Source of the DNA: an uncultured Methylophaga sp.
GTDB taxonomy: Bacteria; Pseudomonadota; Gammaproteobacteria; Nitrosococcales; Methylophagaceae
DNA: 8,738 nt
Assembly: GCA_946885755.1 (NCBI GenBank)
Contig: CAMPHB010000038.1
Coordinates: 1 to 8,738 of the forward strand
Direction of reading: 5' to 3'
The position numbers and the translations under genes were made by a program. Of the stretch, positions 1 through 6,673 are shown piece after piece (positions within the stretch are counted from its first letter, which is position 1; the number at the start of each line of letters is the position of its first letter). The notes under the pieces were generated by a model that saw only the letters and a list, made by a program, of their open reading frames with translations, was not told the DNA's origin and did not search any database.

Positions 1-730
1 TTGCATGAATACCCCGGATCATCGGCGTTAAGTGCGGTATAAATGTCAGCCCCACTGGGCCACCGGCCATTTGTGTCAGTGTTTGCCGGATCTCCGGTAA
101 ATGCCGGTGTCCCGACACGCCGTAAGCTTTCATGTTTTCACCGGCTTCAGTCAGCAAAGTGCCCAGCGCAGCTTTACGGCCGGCGCCACTGGTGCCTGAT
201 TTGGCATCGGCTATCAGCTGCTGTGGATCAATCAGACCAGCTTTTAATAACGGATAAAAACCCAGTTGCACGGCCGTTGGATAACAACCAGCGACAGCCA
301 CCAGCTGCGCGTTACGGATTTCAGCACGATTTAATTCCGGCAGCCCATAAACCGCCTCGGTGGCATACTCAGGGCAGGTATGCGGTGTGTTGTACCACTG
401 TGCCCACAAATCAGTGTCTTTCAGCCGGAAGTCTGCCGATAAATCAATGACCCTTACGCCGCGCTGCATTAATGCCGGCACACTGCTCATCGCCACCGTA
501 TGCGGCGTTGCAAAAAACACCACATCACATTCTGCCAACGCATCGTCGTCAGGTTCCGTAAATTGCAGATCCAGATGCCCACGCAGATTCGGAAACATAT
601 CGGCAACTGGCATGCCGGCCTCGCTGCGCGATGTGATAATGCGCAGTTCAACATCCGGGTGACCGACCAGCAGTCTCAGCAGTTCGACGCCGGTGTAACC
701 CGTGCCACCGACAATTGCCACTTTAATCAT
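1..730 (-). CDS. argC: N-acetyl-gamma-glutamyl-phosphate reductase (ArgC), 3'-truncated by the window edge
   Basis: ArgC makes N-acetylglutamate 5-semialdehyde from N-acetylglutamyl phosphate with NADPH, the third step of arginine (ornithine) synthesis in the cytoplasm. I translated the minus frame from the ATG at 730 and it stays open to base 1, giving 243 residues; full-length ArgC is about 345, so roughly 100 C-terminal residues lie outside the window. The start [20 protein letters not shown] is the Rossmann NADP-binding segment (GGTGYTG at residues 8-14). [10 protein letters not shown] (72-81) and [10 protein letters not shown] (94-103) are family blocks. AGCYPTA (147-153) holds the catalytic cysteine, Cys149. 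SGTSGAGR (178-185) and SGHRHLPEI (206-214) are also typical; the latter carries a conserved histidine. The start is supported by an AGGAA ribosome site 5 nt upstream. It lies 47 nt after the cyclase-like gene and may be co-transcribed with it. No defect is seen in the visible part. Confidence 0.96.
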   Translation of the reverse strand, partial: MIKVAIVGGTGYTGVELLRLLVGHPDVELRIITSRSEAGMPVADMFPNLRGHLDLQFTEPDDDALAECDVVFFATPHTVAMSSVPALMQRGVRVIDLSADFRLKDTDLWAQWYNTPHTCPEYATEAVYGLPELNRAEIRNAQLVAVAGCYPTAVQLGFYPLLKAGLIDPQQLIADAKSGTSGAGRKAALGTLLTEAGENMKAYGVSGHRHLPEIRQTLTQMAGGPVGLTFIPHLTPMIRGIHA

Positions 731-777
731 AAAGATTCCTGTAAAGCCTGATGCGCAACATCATAAAAGAGCACAGT
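731..777 (-). promoter_or_regulatory. argC leader: ribosome binding site, small hairpin, possible -10 element
   Basis: This 47-nt spacer separates the cyclase-like stop from the argC start. It contains a clear Shine-Dalgarno AGGAA (740 down to 736), 5 nt from the ATG. Upstream is a perfect 5-bp inverted repeat TGATG/CATCA with a 5-nt loop (749-753 with 759-763). It is not followed by a U-run, so it does not look like a terminator. TATGAT (765 down to 760) is one base off the -10 consensus, but no convincing -35 lies 16-18 bp upstream, so an argC promoter here is only a possibility. I see no palindrome resembling an ArgR box. The ribosome site is secure; the rest is tentative. Confidence 0.45.
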
Positions 778-2889
778 TTAAAGCAAAAGTCCCGGAGCTT
801 GTTTATCAAGCCAGGGATCGATGCGGCTGGGTGTTGTGTGTTTATCCATCTGATTCAGCCATTGCAACGGCGTGCTGGTGACCACTTCAGCTTCAACTTG
901 CATGGCTTGCCATTGTAGCTGCCAGAATTGATTGGCGCTGCGCAGAAAATAACCGCCGTTATCAGGGTTTTGTTGCTGAAATGCCAGCAGATCAGTCACT
1001 AAGCTTTTTAAGCGCTGGCTGATAGCAGGCCCAAAGCTGGCTGTCGGGCACCAGCAGGTAATCTGTTCGCCGCTTAACGGCAGTGGTTGCCAGCGCAGCA
1101 ATGTTGCCAGCAGGTCACTGACTGCGTTAGGGCCACTAAATGACAAATGATGCCACTGCCCCCAGCTGCTCATCAGCAAAACATCCAGACTGGCAACAAG
1201 GTTGGTCTGCGCCGAGCTGAAACTTAAGGGATCATTTTGTTTGCTGCTCATTTGCAAGCCTTGCTGCTGCAAATGATCCAGCGGCGCCGGCTGTAAATTG
1301 GCCAGCAGAATAATATTGTTGGCACAGGCGGGCTGATGAAGGGATTCATCGGTTGCTGGCGGCAATGATTCAGCCAGTACCGAGCGTCTTAACAACTGAC
1401 TGAGCTCAAGGATATGCTGACCGGCAAGCTGGGCATGGGGATCATTGACCCGCAGCCAGCTGCTACGGGTTAGCAGCCCGTTAACAATCGCAAAAGCCAG
1501 CACATTAACCAGTGCCTTATCCTGATACAAAGCTTGTGGCGGTGGATTGCCCGGAGGCAGATCACTGAGTTGCCAGGGTGATTGTTGAGTTGACCGGTTC
1601 AGGGTTAATTGTTCAAGACCTTGCTCGGTAAATGCCGGTAAATCCAGTTGCCGGATAACGTCAGCCTGTGGCTGCTGTTTCAACGACAGCCGTTTACGTG
1701 CGGTTTTAAGTGCAGCGTCGTTTAAAGCATGCTGACGGGCAAATCGCTGGGCATTGTCGATCAGGCTCGACAGCCATTGCCAGCGCTGCGCCGGTTGTTG
1801 CAGTAATGGCCGTAAGCCTTGCAGCAAGGGCTGGTCCAGTTCCCGTAATTGCTGCGCAGACCATTGCCAGTCGGTAACCGCTGCCGATATAAACTGCCGG
1901 CGCCAGGGAAAAGCCGGATGTAATACTTTGTGTGACAGCCGCTCCTGTGTTTGCCAATATAACGACTGTCTGGCGCGCTGTACGACATCGGCATCCGGAT
2001 TGTCTGCTGTTAATGCAGTAAATTGCAGATTGGCAAGGGCCAGCGCCGTGCTATCGGTCTCGTCATTTTCCAATGCTTGTTTTAAACGCTGGCTCAAAGC
2101 CGCGGTTTGCGGGAATAACGAAAATTGCGCTGCCGCCACTAACAGTGGCAAATCGTGGCGCCCATCAGCCAAAAATGCCTGATACCAGCACGCTATAAAA
2201 CGATCCAATAATGCCTGAGCGCTGGTGGGCGTCACGGCACCAAAATCCAGCAAACTATGCTGTTGCTGCTGAGCCTTCAAGCGGTCAGCAATAGGGGCGT
2301 AATCAGCTTGTTCATCACTGGCGATCAGCCACCACAATGGCAGACTGCCGGCGATAACCAGCCCGTTGCTGTAAAAGTCATCGAGTCGGCGTTGTATTTC
2401 AGGATGCAGGCGGACATCCGCCTCACTGACCAGCAATGTGGTCAGTTCAATGCCAAGTTCGGCAGCCCAGTCGCAGAGCGCGTCACATTTATCTTGCAGC
2501 AGTTGTATGGCGTCAGCCGAAAGCTGCGAGCTGTGCACCAGCCATATGCTAAACGGCGTGGCTGAGGGATAACAGAGGCCATTAAAAGCAGTTAATAAAT
2601 AGACACCACGTAAGGCATAACGGCGCATCGCCTTGCGGCGAAACTGAAAATTACGATCGACGCTGCTGGCGGCGCGCAGACTGCTGGTTTCGGGCTGATA
2701 ATCAACAATGCCGGCAGGACAGTCGTCACTGATATAGGCAGGCAATAACTTAAAATTGCCATGTAAAATCAGCGGCAGTAAATGCAAAAATAAAGGCTGG
2801 GGATGTGGCGCCAGTGACGTCAAACGGCTTAACTGAACGCGGTTATGCGCCTGAAAAAGCCGCAATAACTGCGCGCGATCCCCGGCCAT
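778..2889 (-). CDS. Class I adenylate cyclase-like protein lacking the catalytic motif (probable pseudo-cyclase)
   Basis: This 703-residue protein is homologous to class I adenylate cyclases (CyaA family, which make cAMP from ATP). Matches to E. coli CyaA recalled from memory include LLPLILHGNFKLLPAYI (38-53), KCDALCDWAAELGIEL (134-149), LDDFY (169-173), ERLSH (316-320) with WRR (329-331), NGLLT (470-474) and LVASLDVLLMSSW (564-576). The signature block GSTSSVGQSCSSDLDIW reads TAFNGLCYPSATPFSIW here (100-116), ungapped: G-S became T-A and D-L-D became P-F-S, so both presumed metal-binding aspartates are gone. The loop before LDEFY is shortened, and lysines and arginines around residues 174-184 and 242-250 are missing. 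The protein ends about 150 residues or more before the E. coli C-terminus (848 aa). It has only 14 lysines and 21 tryptophans. Catalysis is therefore unlikely; function is unknown. The frame is open throughout. The start, 2 nt after the purH stop, has no evident ribosome site, which implies translational coupling. Confidence 0.85.
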   Translation of the reverse strand: MAGDRAQLLRLFQAHNRVQLSRLTSLAPHPQPLFLHLLPLILHGNFKLLPAYISDDCPAGIVDYQPETSSLRAASSVDRNFQFRRKAMRRYALRGVYLLTAFNGLCYPSATPFSIWLVHSSQLSADAIQLLQDKCDALCDWAAELGIELTTLLVSEADVRLHPEIQRRLDDFYSNGLVIAGSLPLWWLIASDEQADYAPIADRLKAQQQQHSLLDFGAVTPTSAQALLDRFIACWYQAFLADGRHDLPLLVAAAQFSLFPQTAALSQRLKQALENDETDSTALALANLQFTALTADNPDADVVQRARQSLYWQTQERLSHKVLHPAFPWRRQFISAAVTDWQWSAQQLRELDQPLLQGLRPLLQQPAQRWQWLSSLIDNAQRFARQHALNDAALKTARKRLSLKQQPQADVIRQLDLPAFTEQGLEQLTLNRSTQQSPWQLSDLPPGNPPPQALYQDKALVNVLAFAIVNGLLTRSSWLRVNDPHAQLAGQHILELSQLLRRSVLAESLPPATDESLHQPACANNIILLANLQPAPLDHLQQQGLQMSSKQNDPLSFSSAQTNLVASLDVLLMSSWGQWHHLSFSGPNAVSDLLATLLRWQPLPLSGEQITCWCPTASFGPAISQRLKSLVTDLLAFQQQNPDNGGYFLRSANQFWQLQWQAMQVEAEVVTSTPLQWLNQMDKHTTPSRIDPWLDKQAPGLLL

Positions 2890-2891
2890 GG

Positions 2892-4457
2892 TTAATGACG
2901 GAAATGCCGCATGCCGGTAAATACCATGGCAATGCCGTGTTCATCGGCGGCAGCAATTACCTCATCATCGCGCATCGAACCGCCCGGCTGAATAACGGCT
3001 TTGATCCCTGCCTCAGCAGCGGCATCCAGACCATCACGGAACGGGAAAAACGCATCAGAGGCCATGACCGCGCCGGGCACAGTCAAACCGGCATCTTCAG
3101 CTTTGATACCGGCGATGCGGCTGGACACCACACGACTCATCTGACCGGCGCCAATACCAACAGTCTGTTGGTTTTTGGCATAGACAATAGCGTTGGATTT
3201 AACGTATTTGGCTACCCGCCAGGCAAACAACAAGTCGCTGAGCTGCGCGGCATCGGGTGCCAGTTTGGTAACAACTTTAAGCTGATCGGCAGTCACCAGC
3301 TGAATATCACGATCCTGTACCAGCAGTCCGCCGGTAACCCGCTTGAAATCAAGGTCTTTTGCCGCTTGCAAAGGCAGAGCACCGCAGATCAGCAACCGGA
3401 CATTGGCTTTTTTACCGACGATCTCAGCAACACCTGCGGCGACGCTCGGTGCAATAATGACTTCAACAAATTGCCGGTCAATAATGGCCTGCGCCGTGGT
3501 CACATCGAGTTCCCGGTTAAAGGCAATAATGCCGCCAAACGCAGAGGTCGGATCGGTCTGAAAAGCGCGATCATAAGCAGTCAGCAAATCATCAGCGCAG
3601 GCCACACCACAAGGGTTTGCATGTTTAACAATGACGCAGGCCGGCTGTTCGGTGAAAGCTTTAACACATTCCAATGCAGCATCGGTATCGGCAATATTGT
3701 TGTAGGACAGTTCTTTGCCCTGCAATTGCACCGCAGCGGCAATCGAGCCGGATTCAGGGTTAGCTTCACTGTAGAACGCTGCCTGCTGATGCGGGTTTTC
3801 ACCGTAGCGCATATCCTGTTTTTTTATAAACTGGCTGTTAAAGGTGCGTGGAAAGGCAATTTTGCTGCCATCGCCGGCGATCGTGCCGAGATAATTGGCA
3901 ATCATGCCGTCATAACGGGCAGTGTGTTCAAATGTTTTCAGTGCCAGATCAAAGCGGGTGGCATCATCGGTGGCGCCGTTGTTTTTGATCTGCGCGATTA
4001 CCCGCTGGTAATCAGACGGATCAATTAATACCGTCACATCAGCATGATTTTTAGCGGCTGCCCGCAACATGGTCGGGCCGCCGATATCAATGTTTTCAAT
4101 GGCTTCTGGCAACGTGCAGTCATCCCGAGCCACAGTCGCTTCAAACGGATATAAATTCACCACCACCAAATCAATCGGCTGGATGTCATGTTCAGCCATG
4201 ATGCCGTCATCGGTGCCGCGACGGCCCAGCAGGCCACCATGAATTTTTGGGTGCAGGGTTTTAATGCGGCCCGCCATCATTTCCGGAAAACCGGTGTGAT
4301 CGGAGACTTCAATAACCGGCAATCCGGCTTCAGCCAAGAGTTTGGCAGTACCGCCGGTAGACAATAATTCAATATTCAGAGCGTGAAGTTGTTCAGCGAG
4401 GGCGACAATACCGGTTTTGTCAGAAACACTTAACAAAGCGCGTTTAATCGGGTTCAT
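2892..4457 (-). CDS. purH: Bifunctional AICAR formyltransferase / IMP cyclohydrolase (PurH)
   Basis: PurH carries out the last two steps of de novo purine synthesis: it formylates AICAR using 10-formyl-THF, then closes the ring to IMP. At 521 residues it has the usual bacterial length. The N-terminal cyclohydrolase (MGS-like) domain runs to about residue 200, with [10 protein letters not shown] (31-40), [13 protein letters not shown] (63-75) and [16 protein letters not shown] (122-137). The C-terminal transformylase domain carries RYGENPHQ (217-224), KHANPCG (278-284, including the catalytic Lys-His pair), FGGI (307-310) and the terminal FTGMRHFRH. The ATG at 4457 gives the standard N-terminus; a GGAA lies about 6 nt upstream. 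It follows fis by 28 nt, and a terminator-like hairpin occupies that gap, so expression may need read-through or an internal promoter. The usual partner purD does not follow; the cyclase-like gene does. Confidence 0.98.
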   Translation of the reverse strand: MNPIKRALLSVSDKTGIVALAEQLHALNIELLSTGGTAKLLAEAGLPVIEVSDHTGFPEMMAGRIKTLHPKIHGGLLGRRGTDDGIMAEHDIQPIDLVVVNLYPFEATVARDDCTLPEAIENIDIGGPTMLRAAAKNHADVTVLIDPSDYQRVIAQIKNNGATDDATRFDLALKTFEHTARYDGMIANYLGTIAGDGSKIAFPRTFNSQFIKKQDMRYGENPHQQAAFYSEANPESGSIAAAVQLQGKELSYNNIADTDAALECVKAFTEQPACVIVKHANPCGVACADDLLTAYDRAFQTDPTSAFGGIIAFNRELDVTTAQAIIDRQFVEVIIAPSVAAGVAEIVGKKANVRLLICGALPLQAAKDLDFKRVTGGLLVQDRDIQLVTADQLKVVTKLAPDAAQLSDLLFAWRVAKYVKSNAIVYAKNQQTVGIGAGQMSRVVSSRIAGIKAEDAGLTVPGAVMASDAFFPFRDGLDAAAEAGIKAVIQPGGSMRDDEVIAAADEHGIAMVFTGMRHFRH

Positions 4458-4474
4458 GCAGATTCCAGAAAATT

Positions 4475-4496
4475 AAAAAAACGGCTTACAGGCCGT
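4475..4496 (-). terminator. Terminator- or attenuator-like hairpin on the fis stop codon
   Basis: On the transcript the sequence is ACGGC-CUGUAA-GCCGU followed by U's. This is a perfect 5-bp, GC-rich stem (4492-4496 with 4481-4485) and a 6-nt loop that contains the fis UAA stop. A run of seven U's (4481 to 4475, the first in the stem) follows directly. That is the form of a Rho-independent terminator, but the stem is short, so termination is likely partial. A ribosome terminating on fis would cover the stem, so efficiency could depend on fis translation. Its effect would be to reduce read-through from the prmA-dusB-fis unit into purH, whose start is 18 nt past the U-run. Confidence 0.5.
4481..4495 (-). 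repeat. 15-nt repeat with hairpin and stop codon, copy at the fis end
   Basis: The minus-strand 15-mer CGGCCTGTAAGCCGT at the end of fis is identical to one at the end of accC (6659-6673). In both, the core is Gly-Leu-stop (GGC CTG TAA) followed by GCCG, which pairs with the preceding CGGC to place the stop codon in the loop. This copy is followed by a U-tract; the other is not. Confidence 0.55.
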
Positions 4497-4776
4497 ATTG
4501 TTTGAGTTTTTTGCGCAGCGTGCCGCGGTTGATGCCGAGAATTTCAGCGGCGCGGCATTGATTACCCTGGGTATGTTCCAGTGTGGCCTTGAGCAGGGGG
4601 ATTTCCACTTCGGTCATCAGCATCGCGTAGAGATTAGCGGTGGGTGTGCCGTCAAGCTGTTCAAAATAAGCATGCAGTGCGTGTTCGACACATTCTTTTA
4701 GCGGTGCGTGCTGGCTTTCCGGGCGGACGCCCAGTTGTACGCAACCTTCAACATCAGAGTCGAGCGCTTTGTTCAT
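4486..4776 (-). CDS. fis: DNA-binding protein Fis
   Basis: Fis is a small homodimeric nucleoid protein that bends DNA, activates rRNA and tRNA promoters and assists site-specific inversion in enterics. The product is 96 residues (E. coli 98). The variable N-terminus (1-24) is followed by PLKECVEHALHAYFEQLDG (25-43), the dimerisation helix A. EVEIPLLKATLEHTQGNQ (56-73) is helix B plus connector. RAAEILGINRGTLRKKLKQY (75-94) is the helix-turn-helix, which is the near-invariant part of the family. The ATG overlaps the dusB stop in an ATGA arrangement. An AAGGA lies 12 nt upstream, farther than ideal, so translation probably depends on coupling with dusB. The dusB-fis pairing is a well-known gammaproteobacterial arrangement. 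In E. coli the growth-rate-controlled promoter lies ahead of dusB; here that position is inside prmA. Confidence 0.97.
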   Translation of the reverse strand: MNKALDSDVEGCVQLGVRPESQHAPLKECVEHALHAYFEQLDGTPTANLYAMLMTEVEIPLLKATLEHTQGNQCRAAEILGINRGTLRKKLKQYGL

Positions 4777-5786
4777 GCGGCAAGCGGGTCCTTTTGCTGG
4801 GCCTGTTCGGCCAGTTGCGTAAAAAAAGCTTCAGTGTATGCCAGTTGATCCGCGGCATCTTCCAGTTGGTTCATTTGCTGGCGGAAAGCATTACCATCGC
4901 GTAAACCCTTGCTGTACCAGGCAATATGTTTACGCGCCATTCGTACACCGGAATACTCTCCGTAGAAATCGTACAGCGTCTTGAGGTGTGTAATCAAGAT
5001 GTCACGAACTTCTGTTAAAGGCGGCGGTGATAAATGCTGACCGCTGTCAAGATAATGCAGGATCTGCTGAAACAACCACGGATTGCCCTGTGCCGCGCGG
5101 CCGATCATTATGCCGTCAGCACCGGTTTTCAGCAAAACCTGCCGGGCTTTTTCCGGACTGTCTATGTCGCCATTGGCAATCACCGGAATATTAATGCGGC
5201 TTTTGATTTCAGCAATGGTGTCGTATTCGGCATCGCCCTGATACAAATCGGCGCGGGTGCGGCCGTGTACCGCCAGTAACTGAATGCCGGCCTGTTCGGC
5301 AATTTGTGCAATGCGAACGCCATTTTTGTTTTGCCGATCCGCGCCAGTACGGATTTTTAAGGTGACCGGTACACTAACGGCGTTAACCACAGCATCGAGA
5401 ATGTCACCAACCAGTTTTTCATGCGGCAGCAGTGCTGAGCCTGCCATGGCATTACAGACTTTCTTTGCCGGACAACCCATATTGATATCAATAATATGTG
5501 CGCCCTGATCGACATTATGCCGGGCAGCATCCGCCATCATTTGTGGATCGGCGCCGGCGATTTGCACGCTGCGCGGCTCCGGTTCACCGTCATGATTAGC
5601 ACGCAGCAGGGATTTTTTGCTGGCCCACAGGGCTTTGTTGGCGGTGATCATTTCCGATACCGCCATACCGGCGCCAAGTTTACGGCACAGCTGCCGGAAC
5701 GGCCGGTCGGTGACACCGGCCATCGGTGCTAAGAATAAATTATTGGGCAGTGTATAAGGACCGATTTGCAGGGTTTTAAGCGACAT
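4773..5786 (-). CDS. dusB: tRNA-dihydrouridine synthase B (DusB)
   Basis: DusB is an FMN enzyme that reduces a uridine in the tRNA D-loop to dihydrouridine using NADPH (U17 in E. coli). The product is 337 residues. An open frame extends upstream to 5936, but I chose the ATG at 5786. It gives the family N-terminus MSLKTLQIGPYTLPNNLFLA, a GGGAG ribosome site lies 6 nt upstream, and the upstream extension overlaps prmA and looks unrelated. Visible motifs are LAPMAGVTDRPFR (19-31, FMN barrel start), INMGCPAKKV (101-110, active-site Cys105), TLKIRTG (142-148), HGRTR (174-178), IANGDI (203-208) and IGRAAQGNPWLF (228-239, phosphate binding). The C-terminal helical domain follows. It overlaps prmA by 11 nt upstream and fis by 4 nt downstream, so the three are probably translated from one message. 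Confidence 0.97.
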   Translation of the reverse strand: MSLKTLQIGPYTLPNNLFLAPMAGVTDRPFRQLCRKLGAGMAVSEMITANKALWASKKSLLRANHDGEPEPRSVQIAGADPQMMADAARHNVDQGAHIIDINMGCPAKKVCNAMAGSALLPHEKLVGDILDAVVNAVSVPVTLKIRTGADRQNKNGVRIAQIAEQAGIQLLAVHGRTRADLYQGDAEYDTIAEIKSRINIPVIANGDIDSPEKARQVLLKTGADGIMIGRAAQGNPWLFQQILHYLDSGQHLSPPPLTEVRDILITHLKTLYDFYGEYSGVRMARKHIAWYSKGLRDGNAFRQQMNQLEDAADQLAYTEAFFTQLAEQAQQKDPLAA

Positions 5787-6651
5787 AGCGCACTCCCGAC
5801 AATCGCATCCAGTCATCAAATTGCTGGGCTTTTTGCATATTAAAATGTGGTCGATAAACGGCGCTGACGTCTTCGGCCTGACTATCGAGAATGCCTGACA
5901 AAACAATATTACTGCCGTCATGGGTGAGGTCAGCAAATAATGGCGCCAGTTGCATTAACGGACCGGCGAGAATATTGGCCAGCAGCAGATCATACTGCAG
6001 CGCCGGGCAATCCTGCGGCAAATAGGTTTCGACAGTGACGTTATTACGCCGGGCATTTTCTTGTGTGGCTTGCAGTGCCTGCGGATCGGTATCAACGCCA
6101 ATCACCCGCCGGGCACCTAATAAAGCGGCAGCGATGCCGAGAATACCGCTGCCACAGCCATAATCAATTACGGTTTTGCCTTTCACATCGGCTTTATCTA
6201 ACCAGTGCAAACATAAAGCGGTGGTCTGATGGGTGCCGGTGCCAAAAGCGAGACCGGGATCCAGCAAAATATTCACAGCATTATTTTGTGGCGGCTGATG
6301 CCAGCTGGGCACGATCCATAATTTTTCACCAAAGCACATGGGCTGGAAGTTATCCATCCAGGCGCGTTCCCAGTCTTTGTCCTCAACGGCTTCCATTTTA
6401 AATAGCGGTAATTCGCCGCTGAAAAAAGGTTTTACCGCCGCCCGCATCTCAGCTTCGCTGGTGGCCGCATCAAACAACGCAATTACTTGTGTCGCTGACC
6501 ACAACGGTGTTTCACCAATCGGCGGCTCATAAATCGGCTGATCAGCACTGTCCTGAAACGTTACCGCCGCCGCGCCAGCCTCGCTTAAAGCGTCGGACAG
6601 CGCGTCGGCAGCGTCAGGTGTGCTGTTGAAAATAAACTGGACCCAGGCCAT
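5776..6651 (-). CDS. prmA: Ribosomal protein L11 methyltransferase (PrmA)
   Basis: PrmA uses S-adenosylmethionine to trimethylate residues of ribosomal protein L11, including the N-terminal amine and lysines. At 291 residues it matches the family (E. coli 293). The N-terminal substrate-recognition domain has MAWVQFIFNST (1-11), GAAAVTFQD (26-34) and the linker EDKDWERAWMDNFQPM (90-105). The catalytic class I methyltransferase domain has LDPGLAFGTGTHQTT (130-144), VIDYGCGSGILGIAA (161-175, SAM motif I), GVDTDPQA (185-192, acidic loop) and LLANILAGPL (223-232). The ATG at 6651 gives the typical M-x-W start, but I see no good Shine-Dalgarno; accC ends 12 nt upstream, so it likely relies on coupling. 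Its 3' end overlaps dusB by 11 nt (ATGTCGCTTAA serves both genes). No defect seen. Confidence 0.97.
   Translation of the reverse strand: MAWVQFIFNSTPDAADALSDALSEAGAAAVTFQDSADQPIYEPPIGETPLWSATQVIALFDAATSEAEMRAAVKPFFSGELPLFKMEAVEDKDWERAWMDNFQPMCFGEKLWIVPSWHQPPQNNAVNILLDPGLAFGTGTHQTTALCLHWLDKADVKGKTVIDYGCGSGILGIAAALLGARRVIGVDTDPQALQATQENARRNNVTVETYLPQDCPALQYDLLLANILAGPLMQLAPLFADLTHDGSNIVLSGILDSQAEDVSAVYRPHFNMQKAQQFDDWMRLSGVRYVA
5793..5797 (-). promoter_or_regulatory. dusB ribosome binding site (decides the start)
   Basis: GGGAG read on the minus strand, 6 nt upstream of the ATG at 5786 and embedded in the last codons of prmA. It favours the 337-residue DusB over the longer 387-residue reading that begins at 5936. 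Confidence 0.75.
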
Positions 6652-6658
6652 CGCAATG

Positions 6659-6673
6659 ACGGCTTACAGGCCG
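6659..6673 (-). repeat. 15-nt repeat with hairpin and stop codon, copy at the accC end
   Basis: This is the second exact copy of the minus-strand 15-mer CGGCCTGTAAGCCGT, spanning the last two codons and stop of accC and the first bases of the accC-prmA gap. CGGC and GCCG can form a 4-bp stem with the UAA in the loop. It is followed by CATTGCG and then the prmA ATG, with no U-run, so it should not terminate transcription. It could influence reinitiation at prmA, which lacks a visible ribosome site. Confidence 0.5.

Noticed and set aside
778..2889. The cyclase-like gene as a plain pseudogene
   Set aside because: There are 703 uninterrupted codons with scaffold motifs retained in the right order and no sign of frameshift. 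Decay would be expected to leave stops. It remains possible if inactivation was very recent, which only comparison with relatives can settle.
2805..4028. A 407-codon open frame on the plus strand opposite purH
   Set aside because: It lies antisense to the well-supported purH, spans the purH/cyclase-like junction, and its translation resembles no family I know. It is the mirror of purH codon use, not a gene.
5787..5936. A 50-residue N-terminal extension of DusB
   Set aside because: The extension is the out-of-frame reading of prmA, resembles no DusB N-terminus, and a GGGAG ribosome site points to the ATG at 5786.
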